DNA of 64,000 bases from Littorina saxatilis (taxonomy: Eukaryota; Mollusca; Gastropoda; Littorinimorpha; Littorinidae), in assembly GCF_037325665.1 (NCBI RefSeq), contig NC_090255.1, positions 33,050,435-33,114,434 of the forward strand, written 5' to 3'. The translations under genes were made by a program, and so were the position numbers. This document shows, piece after piece, positions 11,124-29,309 of this stretch. The number at the start of each line of letters is the position of its first letter. Positions within the stretch are counted from its first letter, which is position 1. Under the pieces are notes generated by a model, which worked only from the letters and a program-made list of their open reading frames with translations, was not told where the DNA came from and ran no database searches.

Positions 11124-11584
11124 TTTTGATCTTCGAATTCGAATTTGACTGAATGCACTCAAAACTTTTGCACGAAGCCCTTCCTTTGGATGAAGTTTAA
11201 CAGACTTTTGCAATTTGCCTTCTGATTGGATCTCTTTTTTGTGTGTGATTGGTTCTCTTAAAGGGAAGCAATCGCTGTCAAAATCATATTTCTGAATGTG
11301 TTGTTGCTTCCCTTCAATCGGGATTGGCTCCTTGACGAATGGAGGATCATAGAATGATACAGCTGTGAAAAATGTACGTTGAAAATAAAATGCTTTGCAA
11401 TAATGCCCATCACGATCACGAAAACAAATGACGATCACGATCACGAGACTTGATTTTTTTGTCATCACGGATCACGGGCAAAGTCCCATCACGATCACAG
11501 AAATGGAAATTTCGGCAATCACGGTCACAGAAAGGTCAAAAAACGCCAATCACGATCACGATTTTAAACCCTTTGGGGCCCTCA

Positions 11585-12369
11585 TTATTTAGACTTGAGA
11601 CAAAATAGCAAAAGGCGAAGTGTATGTTTTGTGGTGTGAATTGAAACAAAATGAAAAGTGTAAATATCTGGGAAATTGGGTTTAAAAGACTTCGTTATTT
11701 CTTGATTGTTATTTACTATTATATTGAATTGAATAGCAAAACGCTGTATTTGAAAACAGCATGGGATTTATATATATATATTTATTTTTTTTTTGTATCA
11801 GGTAATGCCCTAGTTTTTACAAATTGTAGCAAAGTCGATTAAATTTACTATGTACGATGTTTGCTTGCAAATTACAACACGAACGCGAAAAACTTAACTA
11901 TTTGTAGAGTTCTAAGGCATTGCAGACAAAGCAACTGCAAAAAAGTCAGGTTTTAGCCGTGTGAAAATCTGCTGAAAACGGTCTTATATCCCTTCCGTTA
12001 ACATGGCTTCGTCCGGCCATACATGTAGGCTCTTATGATACTGACCCTGAGCTGACCCTGAGGCACTGAAAAGGTTTTCAGGGAAAAATTCTCTCGAAGA
12101 ACCAAATGGGTTCGGTGCATTTGTCAGTCTGTCACATGTTGAAGGGCCCCATACGGGTTGAAAGAGATAAGGTACTGTCGTGTTTTTTCCCAAACCTAGC
12201 GCACTACCGTTCTCACGAGATAAGTTACTTCTGTTTTGTTCCGGGTTTTTTTCTAATTGACACCATGTATGAGAGATGAAACAGAAAAGCCTGTTGTGAA
12301 AATGCAAAAATTTGGAGGAAAAAACGAAACAAAACAAAAGTAACTGTTCTCATGACAACGGCAAACAAC
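11585..12369. other. Intergenic stretch, nothing recognised
   Basis: AT-rich with no recognisable exon. An isolated minus-strand open frame at 11984-12337 shows no domain. Confidence 0.4.
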
Positions 12370-12548
12370 GACACATGTTCACCGCCCTCAGCTAATTCAA
12401 GAAATCACCCCCCCTCCCCCTCCTGCTAGGTACACGTGCACTCAAGTTAACCTCTGCTTTGAGACACATGTTCACCGCCCTCAGCTAATTCAAGAAATCA
12501 CCCCCCTCCTGCTAGGTACACGTGCACTCAAGTTAACCTCTGCTTTGA
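12370..12548. repeat. Tandem duplication of about 90 bp
   Basis: A unit beginning GACACATGTTCACCGCCCTC and ending TTAACCTCTGCTTTG occurs twice in a row, differing mainly in the length of a CCCCCTCC run. Confidence 0.9.
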
Positions 12549-12875
12549 CCTGTGTGCCAAGAGTCAGATGAGAGAGAGAGAAAGCGAGAGCGAGCGAACT
12601 CGAACTCGAACTCGAACTCGAAAACTTTATTACCGAGGGATGATAGCATTAGGTCCATATGGTCCTTTCTTACAGCTAGTCCCTACTATAATACACACAT
12701 GAAACAAAGAACAAATATGAAGAATGAAAACATTTAAACAAAAAATCAAATAAAACAAAATTATGTGGGGAAAAGTATAACAAAATAAAAATAAAAAATT
12801 CAAAAGTGTGCTTGTTAATGGAAGCATACTATACACTTTCTCTTTCACACACACTCGCACAAATTGTACACCGAC

Positions 12876-15719
12876 TTAGTCGTTAGAGAGGTGCTTTCGG
12901 AGCTGTCTTTTAAAAGAAGATAATGACAGACATGACTTGATATTTACAGGTAGTGAATTCCAAAGGAACGCACCAGAATAAGAAAAACTAGTTTTAAACA
13001 AATCGATGCGGGGCCTTGACAAGGCAAGGTTATTTCGAGTGTTTGAATAATATGACGGAGATGATTTGAAGAGTTGTATAAGATATGTTGGGGCGTCCTT
13101 ATAGACGACTTTATACATAAATGAACATTTATTATACAAAAGCTGCTTTTTTAAGCTTAACATCCCAATACTTTTCATCTTTTCCTTTGTAGAAAGAGAT
13201 GGACTGGGCAGAACTAGTTTAGCAGCTCTACGCTGGAGCGAGTTCAGCTTCTTCAAGTGAACTTCACTACACCCGTCCCATACTATGGAAGCATAATCAA
13301 TATGGGGTTTTATGTGGGCATTGTAAAATAGTTTCCTTGTGTCTAGATTAATAATGCTTTGTAACTTTGACAAAAGAAACAGGTTTTTAGCAATTTTTTT
13401 GCAGATTCCATTGATGTGAGTCTGCCATTTGAGATTATTATCAACAGTAAGTCCCAGTAAACGGTGCTCAGCTACTTGCTCAATGGAGTGCTCATTTAGG
13501 GACAGACTCAGAGTCATTTCTGAAAGTTGATGTTTTTGGCGAGTGCTGATTATCATAGACTTTGTTTTAACTGGATTAATAAGCATACGATTTGCAGAAC
13601 ACCACTCAGAAACATCGTTTAGGCTCTGTTGTAATTTGTCTTGAATTTGTGCAGGGCTTTTCCCTGTTGCATGTAAGGTAGTATCATCTGCTAACATATG
13701 ACACTCAACAGATTCGGACTGTAGGTACAAGGGCAAATCATTTATATACATGCAAAATAATACAGGTCCTAAAACAGACCCCTGTGGCACTCCACATTTC
13801 ACAGTGCCCTGAGAAGAGTACGTATCGTGTACGTATACAGATTGAACCCTCTCTTTAAGATAAGAGTAAAAAAAAGCGACAGTGCTAGAACTTTTCAAAT
13901 AACACTTTAATTTCTGTAGAAGGATCTCGTGATCCACGAGGTCAAAAGCTTTTTTTAGGTCCAAGAAAACATCACCAGAAATGTCTAACCTATTGATGGA
14001 TGAGTACCATGAATCAGTTAATCTGGCAAGGGCAGTGTTACATGAATGTTGAGAGCGAAAACCAGACTGAAGTTGATGCAAGAGATTGTGGTCCTCCAAA
14101 TAAGTAACCAGATGTTTTTGAACATGCCTTTCAAGAGGCTTAGATAATACAGATAACAAAGATATAGGTCTAAAATCATTTAAGTCTTGAGAACCTTTTT
14201 TCTTTGGCAAAGGTATGACTTTCGCTTTTTTAAATTCTTTTGGAAAATCATTGTGTTGAATACATAAATTATAAACATAAGTCAGAGACTCTACTATATA
14301 AGGAGTAGACAATTTTAATAATTTATTACTTATTTCATCAAGTCCGGAAGACTTTTTATTTTCTAACCTTGCTATGTACTGGCCAACTTCATGGATGGCC
14401 ATTATCGGAATAACAAACGCATCCGTGTTTCTTAATTTTTCATCACAGAACATCTGCAAGCGTTCACAACAGGAATGTGGTTCTGTACCTGGAGATTTTG
14501 AGTGAGAATCTACCAGTGATTCAGCAACGGACAAAAAATAAGCGTTAAAGTCGTTGGCCTTTATATTCTGAGGAATACTACTATTTTTTGAGGAGTTGCC
14601 TTTTAAAAACGTGTTCAGGGCGCGCCAGACTTTTGAAACATCTTTGTTGTTACCCACAAGTTTATCAAAATATGATCGCTTCGCGTTTCTCACAAGATTC
14701 TTTACTCTGTTACGCGCTTTTTTATAATCTTCAAATAATTTGTTTGTCTTTAACTGGTCGCGATACGCCATTGCTTCGATGATATCAATGGTTAACCAGG
14801 GAGGAAGTTTAGGATGTCTTACTCGTTTCCGCCTCACAGGTGCATGTCGATTTACCACATCGATAAAGAGGGAATACCAGGCTTCAAGTGCCTCGTTAGG
14901 ATCGGTATAATTAAGCACAGAAGCAAAAGGTGTACAATTCAAATCATTAAAGAAGAGACCTTGATTAAAATGTTTAAAAGACCTGTATGAAATATATGTG
15001 TGACCTTTTGATTCTGCCTTGGGTATTTTCATCAATTTGGAACAGCTTACAGGACTATGATCACTTACACTAAGGTCGGATACACAGGCACCCAAGACTG
15101 TGTCCGGATTATTCGTATAAATATGATCGAGCAATGTAGATGTCGTTGAAGTTACCCTTGTGGGTGACTTTACAAGCTGTTTAAGCCCAAATAACTGAGT
15201 AGTTGATTCCCAGCTGGGATGGGACTTTAACATGTCTATGTTAAAATCGCCAAGTAGCATAACGTCAGCATTGTGTTTGCTCTTATTATAAACATTGTCT
15301 AACATTTGTACAAAATGATCATACCACTCAAAATTTGCCGCAGGATTTCTATAAAGAAAACACACGAATTGAGGGGCCATTGATTTACTGGGTTTGAGTT
15401 CTAACCAAATGCATTCTACTGCGCTGGGTTCCAGGTCTATGCGTCTACGCGTAATGTGTTTAATTGAGTCATGAATATATACCGCGATTCCGGTCTGCCC
15501 TTGGATTTCTGGGTCTCGCCTTTCAACACAATAATCAACAATCGCGATATCATTATCGGAAACCCTGGAATCTAATCTTGATTCAGTAATACCAAATAAA
15601 TGATAATTCGGAGACGCTTTTTCAAGGAAGGCACATACATCATGAACCTTATTATAGAGGTGATACACATTTAAATGACCAACACTGAGCATAATAAAAC
15701 AAGGAGTAAACACACACAA
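12876..15719 (-). CDS. LINE ORF2: apurinic-type endonuclease and reverse transcriptase
   Basis: The 947-codon frame carries the N-terminal endonuclease blocks (GITESRLD, GIAVYI, LLGDFNID, LDHIYTN, SDHSP) in residues 1-230. The reverse transcriptase blocks are FRPISLLSVLSKPLER, QSGFRSQHSC, FLDLKKAFD, GVPQGSVLGP and LADDTTL, in roughly residues 500-720. A C-terminal part with HRLLGLTVD and LQRRAAKLV follows, typical of CR1/Jockey-type LINEs. In this family the endonuclease nicks target DNA and the RT primes on the nick. The third RT block reads LADD rather than the commoner FADD, which is tolerated in the family. Translation probably starts at the MLSVGHLN methionine nine residues into the frame. 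No internal stop was seen. Confidence 0.9.
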   Translation of the reverse strand: MCVFTPCFIMLSVGHLNVYHLYNKVHDVCAFLEKASPNYHLFGITESRLDSRVSDNDIAIVDYCVERRDPEIQGQTGIAVYIHDSIKHITRRRIDLEPSAVECIWLELKPSKSMAPQFVCFLYRNPAANFEWYDHFVQMLDNVYNKSKHNADVMLLGDFNIDMLKSHPSWESTTQLFGLKQLVKSPTRVTSTTSTLLDHIYTNNPDTVLGACVSDLSVSDHSPVSCSKLMKIPKAESKGHTYISYRSFKHFNQGLFFNDLNCTPFASVLNYTDPNEALEAWYSLFIDVVNRHAPVRRKRVRHPKLPPWLTIDIIEAMAYRDQLKTNKLFEDYKKARNRVKNLVRNAKRSYFDKLVGNNKDVSKVWRALNTFLKGNSSKNSSIPQNIKANDFNAYFLSVAESLVDSHSKSPGTEPHSCCERLQMFCDEKLRNTDAFVIPIMAIHEVGQYIARLENKKSSGLDEISNKLLKLSTPYIVESLTYVYNLCIQHNDFPKEFKKAKVIPLPKKKGSQDLNDFRPISLLSVLSKPLERHVQKHLVTYLEDHNLLHQLQSGFRSQHSCNTALARLTDSWYSSINRLDISGDVFLDLKKAFDLVDHEILLQKLKCYLKSSSTVAFFYSYLKERVQSVYVHDTYSSQGTVKCGVPQGSVLGPVLFCMYINDLPLYLQSESVECHMLADDTTLHATGKSPAQIQDKLQQSLNDVSEWCSANRMLINPVKTKSMIISTRQKHQLSEMTLSLSLNEHSIEQVAEHRLLGLTVDNNLKWQTHINGICKKIAKNLFLLSKLQSIINLDTRKLFYNAHIKPHIDYASIVWDGCSEVHLKKLNSLQRRAAKLVLPSPSLSTKEKMKSIGMLSLKKQLLYNKCSFMYKVVYKDAPTYLIQLFKSSPSYYSNTRNNLALSRPRIDLFKTSFSYSGAFLWNSLPVNIKSCLSLSSFKRQLRKHLSND

Positions 15720-16388
15720 TGATAACTAACACATACAATAAATGTTACGAGAAAAGCAAAACAACAACTGTCACGAAAAAAGCAAAACGACAGTCAGTTC
15801 AAACTATAAACACAAACAACAAATTTATGCCGGCAGTCTTGCAACACAATAAGTTTATGGTAAAGTTTCACAATAGCGTCACGCACCTCTGCGCTGACAC
15901 TCGACTTCAAACGAACGAGCTCAGTGAGCCTGACACAAACACAACACCGTTCAGGCGAAGCGGGCAGATTACACGGATTACGTGGCAGTCACCACTCACA
16001 CACGCTGGAGGGAATATAGTCTTCAATCACGCCCTCGCAGATTTCCACATGAAACTTAGACAAGTGTTCTCCGAATGTTAGTGAGGATCCGAGTCAACAC
16101 AGCACCACTGTCACATTTCAATGTGGCAAGAGCAGTAACATGTAGATATCGACTGTCCGCTCAGTAACAATGGAACTTTTGTTTGTACGGTTCTGATACG
16201 GCTGAATACAGCCACTTTTTCTTATAACAAAAGAGTGAAAACCACAAGAACACTACACTGTGACTTTCCGAGCCACACAGTCTGTATAGCACAACACGGC
16301 GATACGAACAGGAACAAACAGAAATTAAATTGGGGGAATCAGTGAAAGTAGTGCATAATGTGTAATCATATGAAAATGAGATGTCTTT

Positions 16389-16426
<38 letters not shown>

Positions 16427-16632
16427 AACACACACACACACCCCCACACACACACACACACACACATACACACGCACAAAGCACAGTAACAGTTATACAA
16501 GGTGACAAGCACAATGCTAACTTATTTTTTCTGTCTCCAGAACTAGAGTTTATGGGACATAACGTGGTTATAATTATGTTAAGGTGTGACACGCGCTATT
16601 TTACACTAGCGTGTGAAGATGGGTCACTGTAG
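15720..16632 (-). other. Spacer between LINE ORF2 and ORF1
   Basis: Contains a CA microsatellite (16389-16476) and a segment at about 16515-16600 (CTCCAGAACTAGAG...GGGACATAACGTGGTT) that recurs at 50410-50700. An older repeat therefore seems to be embedded in or next to this LINE copy. Confidence 0.5.
16389..16476. repeat. CA microsatellite
   Basis: Interrupted (CA)n between the two LINE ORFs. Confidence 0.95.
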
Positions 16633-17740
16633 CTACATTGTTGCCTGCGGCATTGGCCACTGACTGTAGAATGGGGGTGGCGCCTGTTGCACAAAGGGGC
16701 TGAAGGCACTGTACATAGACGGGTGTAGCAGATGAGGGGGATAATGGGATTGGTGGAAGTGGTTGTGGGGGCCAGGCGGCGCGTGAAAATACCCACTGGG
16801 GTCAAGAACTGGGAAGGGGTGAAACCACCTATGGTGTGGCGGCTGGGTACCACCTGGTGCCAGCGCTGTGGCCTCAGTTGACCTGGGCGGTTGGCTGGGC
16901 TGCTCCGTTACGTAGTGGTGCTGGGGTCGATGGCTGGGCTGCTCGGGTACATACTGGTGCTGGGGGCGATGGCCGTGCTGGTCCGGTACACACTGGTGCT
17001 GGGGGCGATGGCAGGGCTGCACCGTTTCGTACTGCTGTTGAGGGCTATGCAGCGTCACGGCGTCCTGTGGAGGCTGCTGTGACATTGGTGGGTGTTGCGA
17101 CCTTGGTGATAATGGCTGCTGAGTGGACTGTGATGTCTCACCAATGTCGTGTGGCGAAGTTTGAGGACTGGACATGCGTTGTCCTTTCACAGCAGCAGCA
17201 TATGATGCCACGGGGTTCTGCTGACGCTCCCACAATGCAGACTTCACTTCGCGCAAGAACAGTGACAGTCCTTTGGGTGAGTAATGCACACTGTCTGCAA
17301 GTATCTGGCTGTCGAGGCATCCGTTTTCGTCAACCTTCCAGATCAACTGAAGAGACAGGAAGGTCACTTGTTCAGTGTTGCACAGAGCCTTCAGTCTGCT
17401 GTTAAAGTCCTTTATTTTCCGTGTCATTTTGTTCTGTCGTTGTGGGGGTATGGCTGCGACATAGACACAGGATGAAGGGAAGTGCTTTTTGACTGCTGAT
17501 AGCAGATTAGCAAAACTCTGCACAAAGCTATCTAAGTCTCCCCTACAGTCATTTGTCCCGACGTTTAACACAACTTTCTTCACTGAAGGGTGAGTGCCGC
17601 TGTCAGTGACAATTGTTGTCAGGCGTTGGGTCGTGGTGCCTCGTAGAGTCCTGATCTCTGTAGCACCCGACCTGTCCAGACGCTTTTTGGCAATGTTTCC
17701 CAGGTTTGAGTCCCCGAGCAGGAAGTGTGTGCAGGTGGGG
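16633..17740 (-). CDS. LINE ORF1 with SGNH/GDSL hydrolase domain
   Basis: The protein shows the three main SGNH blocks: FLLGDSNLGN (block I serine), VLNVGTNDCRGD (block III asparagine) and LADSVHYSPKG (block V Asp...His). A proline/glutamine/histidine-rich tail with about four near-repeats of HRPQHQYVPEQ-like sequence ends at 16633. Esterase domains of this class are known in ORF1 of CR1-type LINEs, where they are thought to aid RNP or membrane association. The open frame continues upstream to 17895, but those first residues come from a different LINE's RT fragment and low-complexity sequence. The true start is therefore not resolved, and the ORF1 may be 5'-truncated. Confidence 0.75.
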
Positions 17741-17869
17741 GGGGATACGGAGTGTAGGGGAGCGATCAGTGGCGTTAAGAGCGACCGGAGAGAGAGAGAG
17801 AGAGACACACACACACACATAGACAGAGACAGACATAGAAAGACAGAAGCGGAGAGTTTCAGAGGGAGA

Positions 17870-18125
17870 CACAGCTTAAGTTTGTTATCGACCATCCAAG
17901 ATTTAACATCAGTGATGCATGTCTGAATGGTCTGGATGGCGGAATGTGTCTCTGCAGGGGGACTGGGTTTATACAGCTGGGTGTCATCAGCAAAAGACTG
18001 ATTTAAAACAGAATGGTTTGAATCAGTGTGGATAGGGGCTTAGTGTACATGATGAAAAGGATGGGACCCAGTACTGAACCTTGAGGAACACCGAAAGAAA
18101 GTGGGACTGGAGCAGACATCTGGCC
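17870..18125 (-). mobile_element. RT fragment of a second LINE
   Basis: Read on the minus strand, the segment encodes SFGVPQGSVLGPILFIMY and, in another frame, SFADDTQLYKPSPPAETHS and SWMVDNKLKL, which are RT blocks B and C and the region after them. The sequence differs from the neighbouring LINE ORF2 and belongs to another family. It is a short, frameshifted remnant. Confidence 0.8.
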
Positions 18126-18154
18126 ATCGTCAAAGCAGCACCGCCCTGATATGG

Positions 18155-18206
18155 CCCTTCGTGGTCGGCTGGGCGTTAAGCAAACAAACAAACAAACAAA
18201 CAAACT
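18155..18206 (+). repeat. SINE/LINE tail GGCTGGGCGTTAAGC(AAAC)n
   Basis: GTGGTCGGCTGGGCGTTAAG followed by (CAAA)n. The same tail ends the SINE at 50468-50655. Confidence 0.8.
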
Positions 18207-18209
18207 TCA

Positions 18210-18685
18210 CTGCACAGGAAGCAGTCAGAATGTTGATTTTTGTTCTGTGTCCAAGTGGAGGGTTGTACTTATTCAATGTCAAACCTGGCCTGGCAAGACC
18301 TGAAGGCCTTCATCATTAAGCCTTAAGTTGACTTCACGAAGACTTCGTAAAGTCTTTTCATCGAAATGTCAGTGCATATACTTCGTGTAACGATCTTCGT
18401 GAATTAGATTATTTTGCCCTTTGGAGTTCACCCAATAAGCAATTTTCGGAAATAATTCCGGCGGGTTTGAATGTGTTGTGGAAGAGTGACATTTTCTTGC
18501 AAAACCTCTGCCAAACATAAGAGAAGCCAATCACCAGCAAGAGTGTGTCAGAAACACGTGGACGAGAGAAAGAAAAGGTCACTCTCCCACAACACATACA
18601 AACCCGACGCAGTTATTTTCGTAATTCGTCTAATAATTATCAGGCTTAAGACGATGAGCCTCACTGTTCACTGAGGGGAAGAACA
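18210..18685. other. Intergenic stretch, nothing recognised
   Basis: No gene recognised. A segment containing TGTGTTGTGGAAGAGTGAC around 18475 recurs inverted around 18590 and may be a small inverted repeat. Confidence 0.4.
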
Positions 18686-18745
18686 GTGTTACTGTACATA
18701 TACTATGCACAATTCGCTCATCTTGCAAAATTCACGAGCACTGAC

Positions 18746-18962
18746 CTGTGTAAGGTGATAGAATTCTTCATCGGATTTCTGACCGTGGATGGCAGGGTCG
18801 TGTCCCGTGTTCGTTCGAATTTGCAGCAAGTGTTCGAAAAATCGTGCTCCGTAGTCAAAGATGTCTCCTGGCTTGGTTTTCAGGATTTCCTTGACGAATA
18901 TTTCCATTACGTTGAAGAAACCTTTGGGGACTTTAAGCTTCAACGTAGAATTGGAGTTCTTG
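18746..18962 (-). CDS. Orphan RIIa (docking/dimerisation) exon of a third Sp17-like gene
   Basis: Translation gives KLKVPKGFFNVMEIFVKEIL, then TKPGDIFDYGARFFEHLL and GHDPAIHGQKSDEEFYHL. This aligns position by position with the RIIa exons of genes A and B, at roughly half identity. It starts after a TTTCAG acceptor and ends CAG/GTCAGT in phase 0, the same phase as the RIIa exon of gene B. Unlike A and B there is no ATG in the exon, so an upstream start exon is needed or the copy is decayed. It faces away from gene A, about 1.7 kb apart. I found no IQ exon to its left on the minus strand. In known proteins this domain binds A-kinase anchoring proteins. Confidence 0.6.
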
Positions 18963-19049
18963 CTGAAACTGATGAATTAGAACGTGTTTGTGTGACCGGT
19001 CAGACAGATGAAGCAGACGCGCTCACATACAAGCGCGCCGCAAGCGCGC

Positions 19050-19090
<41 letters not shown>

Positions 19091-19163
19091 TCAGTCACAC
19101 CGTAGTACGTCACACACACACACACACAAACACACCAACACGCACGCACACACTGCCGCACGA

Positions 19164-19203
<40 letters not shown>
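19050..19203. repeat. CA microsatellite block
   Basis: Two (CA)n tracts around CAGTCACACCGTAGTACGTC. A matching CAGTCACACCGTTGTC block at about 30028 marks the equivalent point of the second duplication unit. Confidence 0.95.
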
Positions 19204-19208
<5 letters not shown>

Positions 19209-19289
19209 TTACTTATTAAACAAAGACCGAAGAAAGAAAAGAAGAGCAGGACACAAGACATCAAGAGTAACAGCAAAGCACGTGTGTAT

Positions 19290-20048
19290 GTATCCTTGGC
19301 ACAAAGGGTCAAAAATCCAAAAATTAAGCCCTTAAAAAAATAAGGCCTTATTTTTGAAAATATGCCCATATTTTTGAAAATAAGCCCTTATTTCTAAAAT
19401 AAGGCCTTATTTTCCATTATTAAGGCCTTAAATCTTTAAGCCCTTAAAAAAATATGGGCATAAAAAAATAAGCCCTTATTTGAAAATAAGGCCTTACCAG
19501 AAATAAGGCCTTATTTCTGTAAGACCTTAATAAAAATAAGGGCATAAAAAATAAGGGCATAAAAAATATGGGCATAAAAAAATAAGGGCATACAAAAAGA
19601 AGAATTTGTGCTGAAATTGCAAATTGCGAGAGAATTGGGGTTTTGGCGAGTTTGTGCGCGCTTTCGAATGCGTGAAGCCATGCTGTATCCGCTCGATGTT
19701 ATGACGGATGTTTTGAACGAGAGGCGAGTTTGTGCGCGCTTTCGAATGTCCGGATGCGCAGTGGCGATGCGCAGAAAAATATGGGCATATTTTTTTAAGG
19801 GCTTATTGTTTTATGGGCATATTTTTTTAAGGGCTTATTTTTTTAAGGTCATAACAGAAATAAGGCCTTATTTCATTATGCCCTTATTTCCTTATGGCTG
19901 TAAATATTTAAGGCCTTATTTCTAAAATAAGGCCTTATTTATAGAAATAAGGGCTTATTTTCAAAAATATGGGCATATTTTCAAAAATATGGGCATATTT
20001 TTTTAAGGGCTTATTTTTTGGATTTTTGACCCTTTGTGCCAAGGATAC
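19290..20048. mobile_element. 759-bp TIR element rich in AAGGCCTTA palindromes
   Basis: The ends are near-perfect inverted repeats of about 55 bases, starting GTATCCTTGGCACAAAGGGT on both strands. The inner arms consist of many short units of the form ATAAGGCCTTATTT and AAGGGCTTATTTTT. The unique centre (about 19595-19790) carries GGCGAGTTTGTGCGCGC twice. No coding capacity. It looks like a non-autonomous DNA transposon (MITE). No clear target-site duplication because the flanks are GT-rich. Confidence 0.8.
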
Positions 20049-20060
20049 ACACACATGTGT

Positions 20061-20092
<32 letters not shown>
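20046..20092. repeat. GT microsatellite
   Basis: (GT)n immediately right of the TIR element. Confidence 0.9.
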
Positions 20093-20669
20093 CTAACATG
20101 TACCCCAAATTATTCCTCTTTTTGCCACTACTCTTCATGTTATGAGGACCGTAGCTTTTGCGACAACAAAACACGCTGTAGCTATCTATACGGCGTGCTA
20201 TAGGCCTGTCTTACCTGCTGCTTTTTTGTGGTGCCTTTTCTGCCATTTTCGTTTATTGACTCGATGGTTGTATTACAAAGTCACAGAACATCCAAGCGTC
20301 CGCCAACATCCGTCGACAATTTAAGAATGAAGAAAAATGACATTACATGTGTTCAAAAATTGCGTCATGATGAGAAAAACGTCATTGTCTGACGTGCAAT
20401 GATACATTTCCGATGAATAGTTCATTTGGGGTGAAAACTTGCTTTGGGTGAGAATGTGTGGTGAATGTTCTTTGAGTACAGCAAACATTTATTGTCTTTT
20501 GAACTTGCAGATAACAACGTGCTCAGAGAAATACTAACCAAGAAGACTGGACTTCCATCTGAACGTTTTCCTCAGCTCGTGAACAAATAGAGAAGAAAGC
20601 AAAAACAAGACACAGACAGAGACATACAGAGATAGGTTTTAACGTCAATCTGAGTCAGCAAAGTCCAAA

Positions 20670-28793
<8,124 letters not shown>

Positions 28794-28989
28794 GCAGGCA
28801 GCCCTCCAGAGGGAGCAGTGGAAGGGGAGATGGACTTTAACGACCCGGACTTGCCAGATGTTGGGGGGGGGGGGGGATAGATAGCTTGGCAAGTAGTGTG
28901 GGGGGAGGGGAGTGGGGATGGATAGGGAGAGTTTGAGTGTGGATGTGAGTGTGAAAGTGACTATGTGTATGTGTGTGCGTGATTATTTA

Positions 28990-29309
28990 CAGGGGCGGAT
29001 TAGGGGGGGGGGGGTTACAGGAGTTCCGAACACCCCCCCCCCCCCCCCGGCTGTCCCCCCCAAAAAAAAATTTAATACTAACTTTAAAAGAAATAATGAG
29101 TGGCTGCTAACACCAGTTGATCATGTTTAAAATCAAGGATAAGCAATAAATTGTTCATAAAATAGCTAAAACTCTTCAGCTTCTGGGGAGCGACGCCCCC
29201 CAGACCCCCCAACGGGGCCTTGCCTCTGTACCCCACAAGGGGTCTACCCTTGGACCCCAGGTTGTAACCCCCCCCCCCCCCACCCTCGGGCTTAACTGCT
29301 CCGCCCCTG
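28990..29309. mobile_element. hAT-like MITE, about 320 bp
   Basis: Ends CAGGGGCGGA (28990) and TCCGCCCCTG (to 29309) are inverted. The interior has G/C homopolymer runs and a GACGCCCCCCAGACCCCCC block. CAGGGGCGGA termini are typical of non-autonomous hAT elements. The flanks ATTATTTA and ATTTATGT are only partly alike. Confidence 0.6.

Larger units (their letters stand above)
9571..11584. mobile_element. 2.0-kb non-autonomous TIR element with CACGATCACG repeats
   Basis: Perfect 16-base terminal inverted repeats, TGAGGGCCCCAAAGGG at 9571 and its complement ending at 11584, are flanked by TTAT on both sides (9567-9570 and 11585-11588), a likely target-site duplication. Just inside each end are several CACGATCACG-like motifs: four at 9590-9690 and at least six at 11400-11560. 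Subterminal repeats of this kind are usual transposase-binding sites in DNA transposons, but here they lie in the same orientation at both ends. The interior holds a long TC microsatellite and two unrecognised minus-strand frames. No transposase was seen, so it is probably mobilised in trans. Confidence 0.75.
12598..17800 (-). mobile_element. CR1/Jockey-like LINE with ORF1 (SGNH esterase) and ORF2 (EN-RT)
   Basis: Read on the minus strand, an esterase-type ORF1 (to 16633) is followed by ORF2 (15719-12876). A 3' UTR comes next, with a terminal short tandem repeat TTCGAG near 12598-12616 just after GGTAATAAAGTTTT. An ORF1 with an SGNH hydrolase domain plus an endonuclease/RT ORF2 and a microsatellite-like 3' end is the known CR1-type layout. 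About 900 bases, including a CA repeat, separate the two ORFs, which is longer than usual. ORF2 is uninterrupted, so the copy is probably young. The left (5') limit is uncertain because a second LINE fragment abuts it. Confidence 0.8.
18963..20511. promoter_or_regulatory. Intergenic region between divergent Sp17-like genes
   Basis: This is the only space for promoters of the divergent pair. It holds CA repeats (19050-19203), a 759-bp TIR element (19290-20048) and a segment (about 20180-20510) that is duplicated upstream of gene B at 30385-30720. The duplicated segment includes the CATTTCCG and GTGAGAATGTGT stretches and ends in a TTTTGAACTTGCAG acceptor. Promoter function is inferred from position only. 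Confidence 0.4.

Noticed and set aside
10755-11468. 237-codon minus-strand frame as one protein
   Set aside because: Its start is translated from CACGATCACG repeats and it crosses a strong splice donor at 10986; only the 45-codon exon candidate is kept.
28912-29130. Small proline-rich protein
   Set aside because: It falls in G and C homopolymer runs of a hAT-like MITE.
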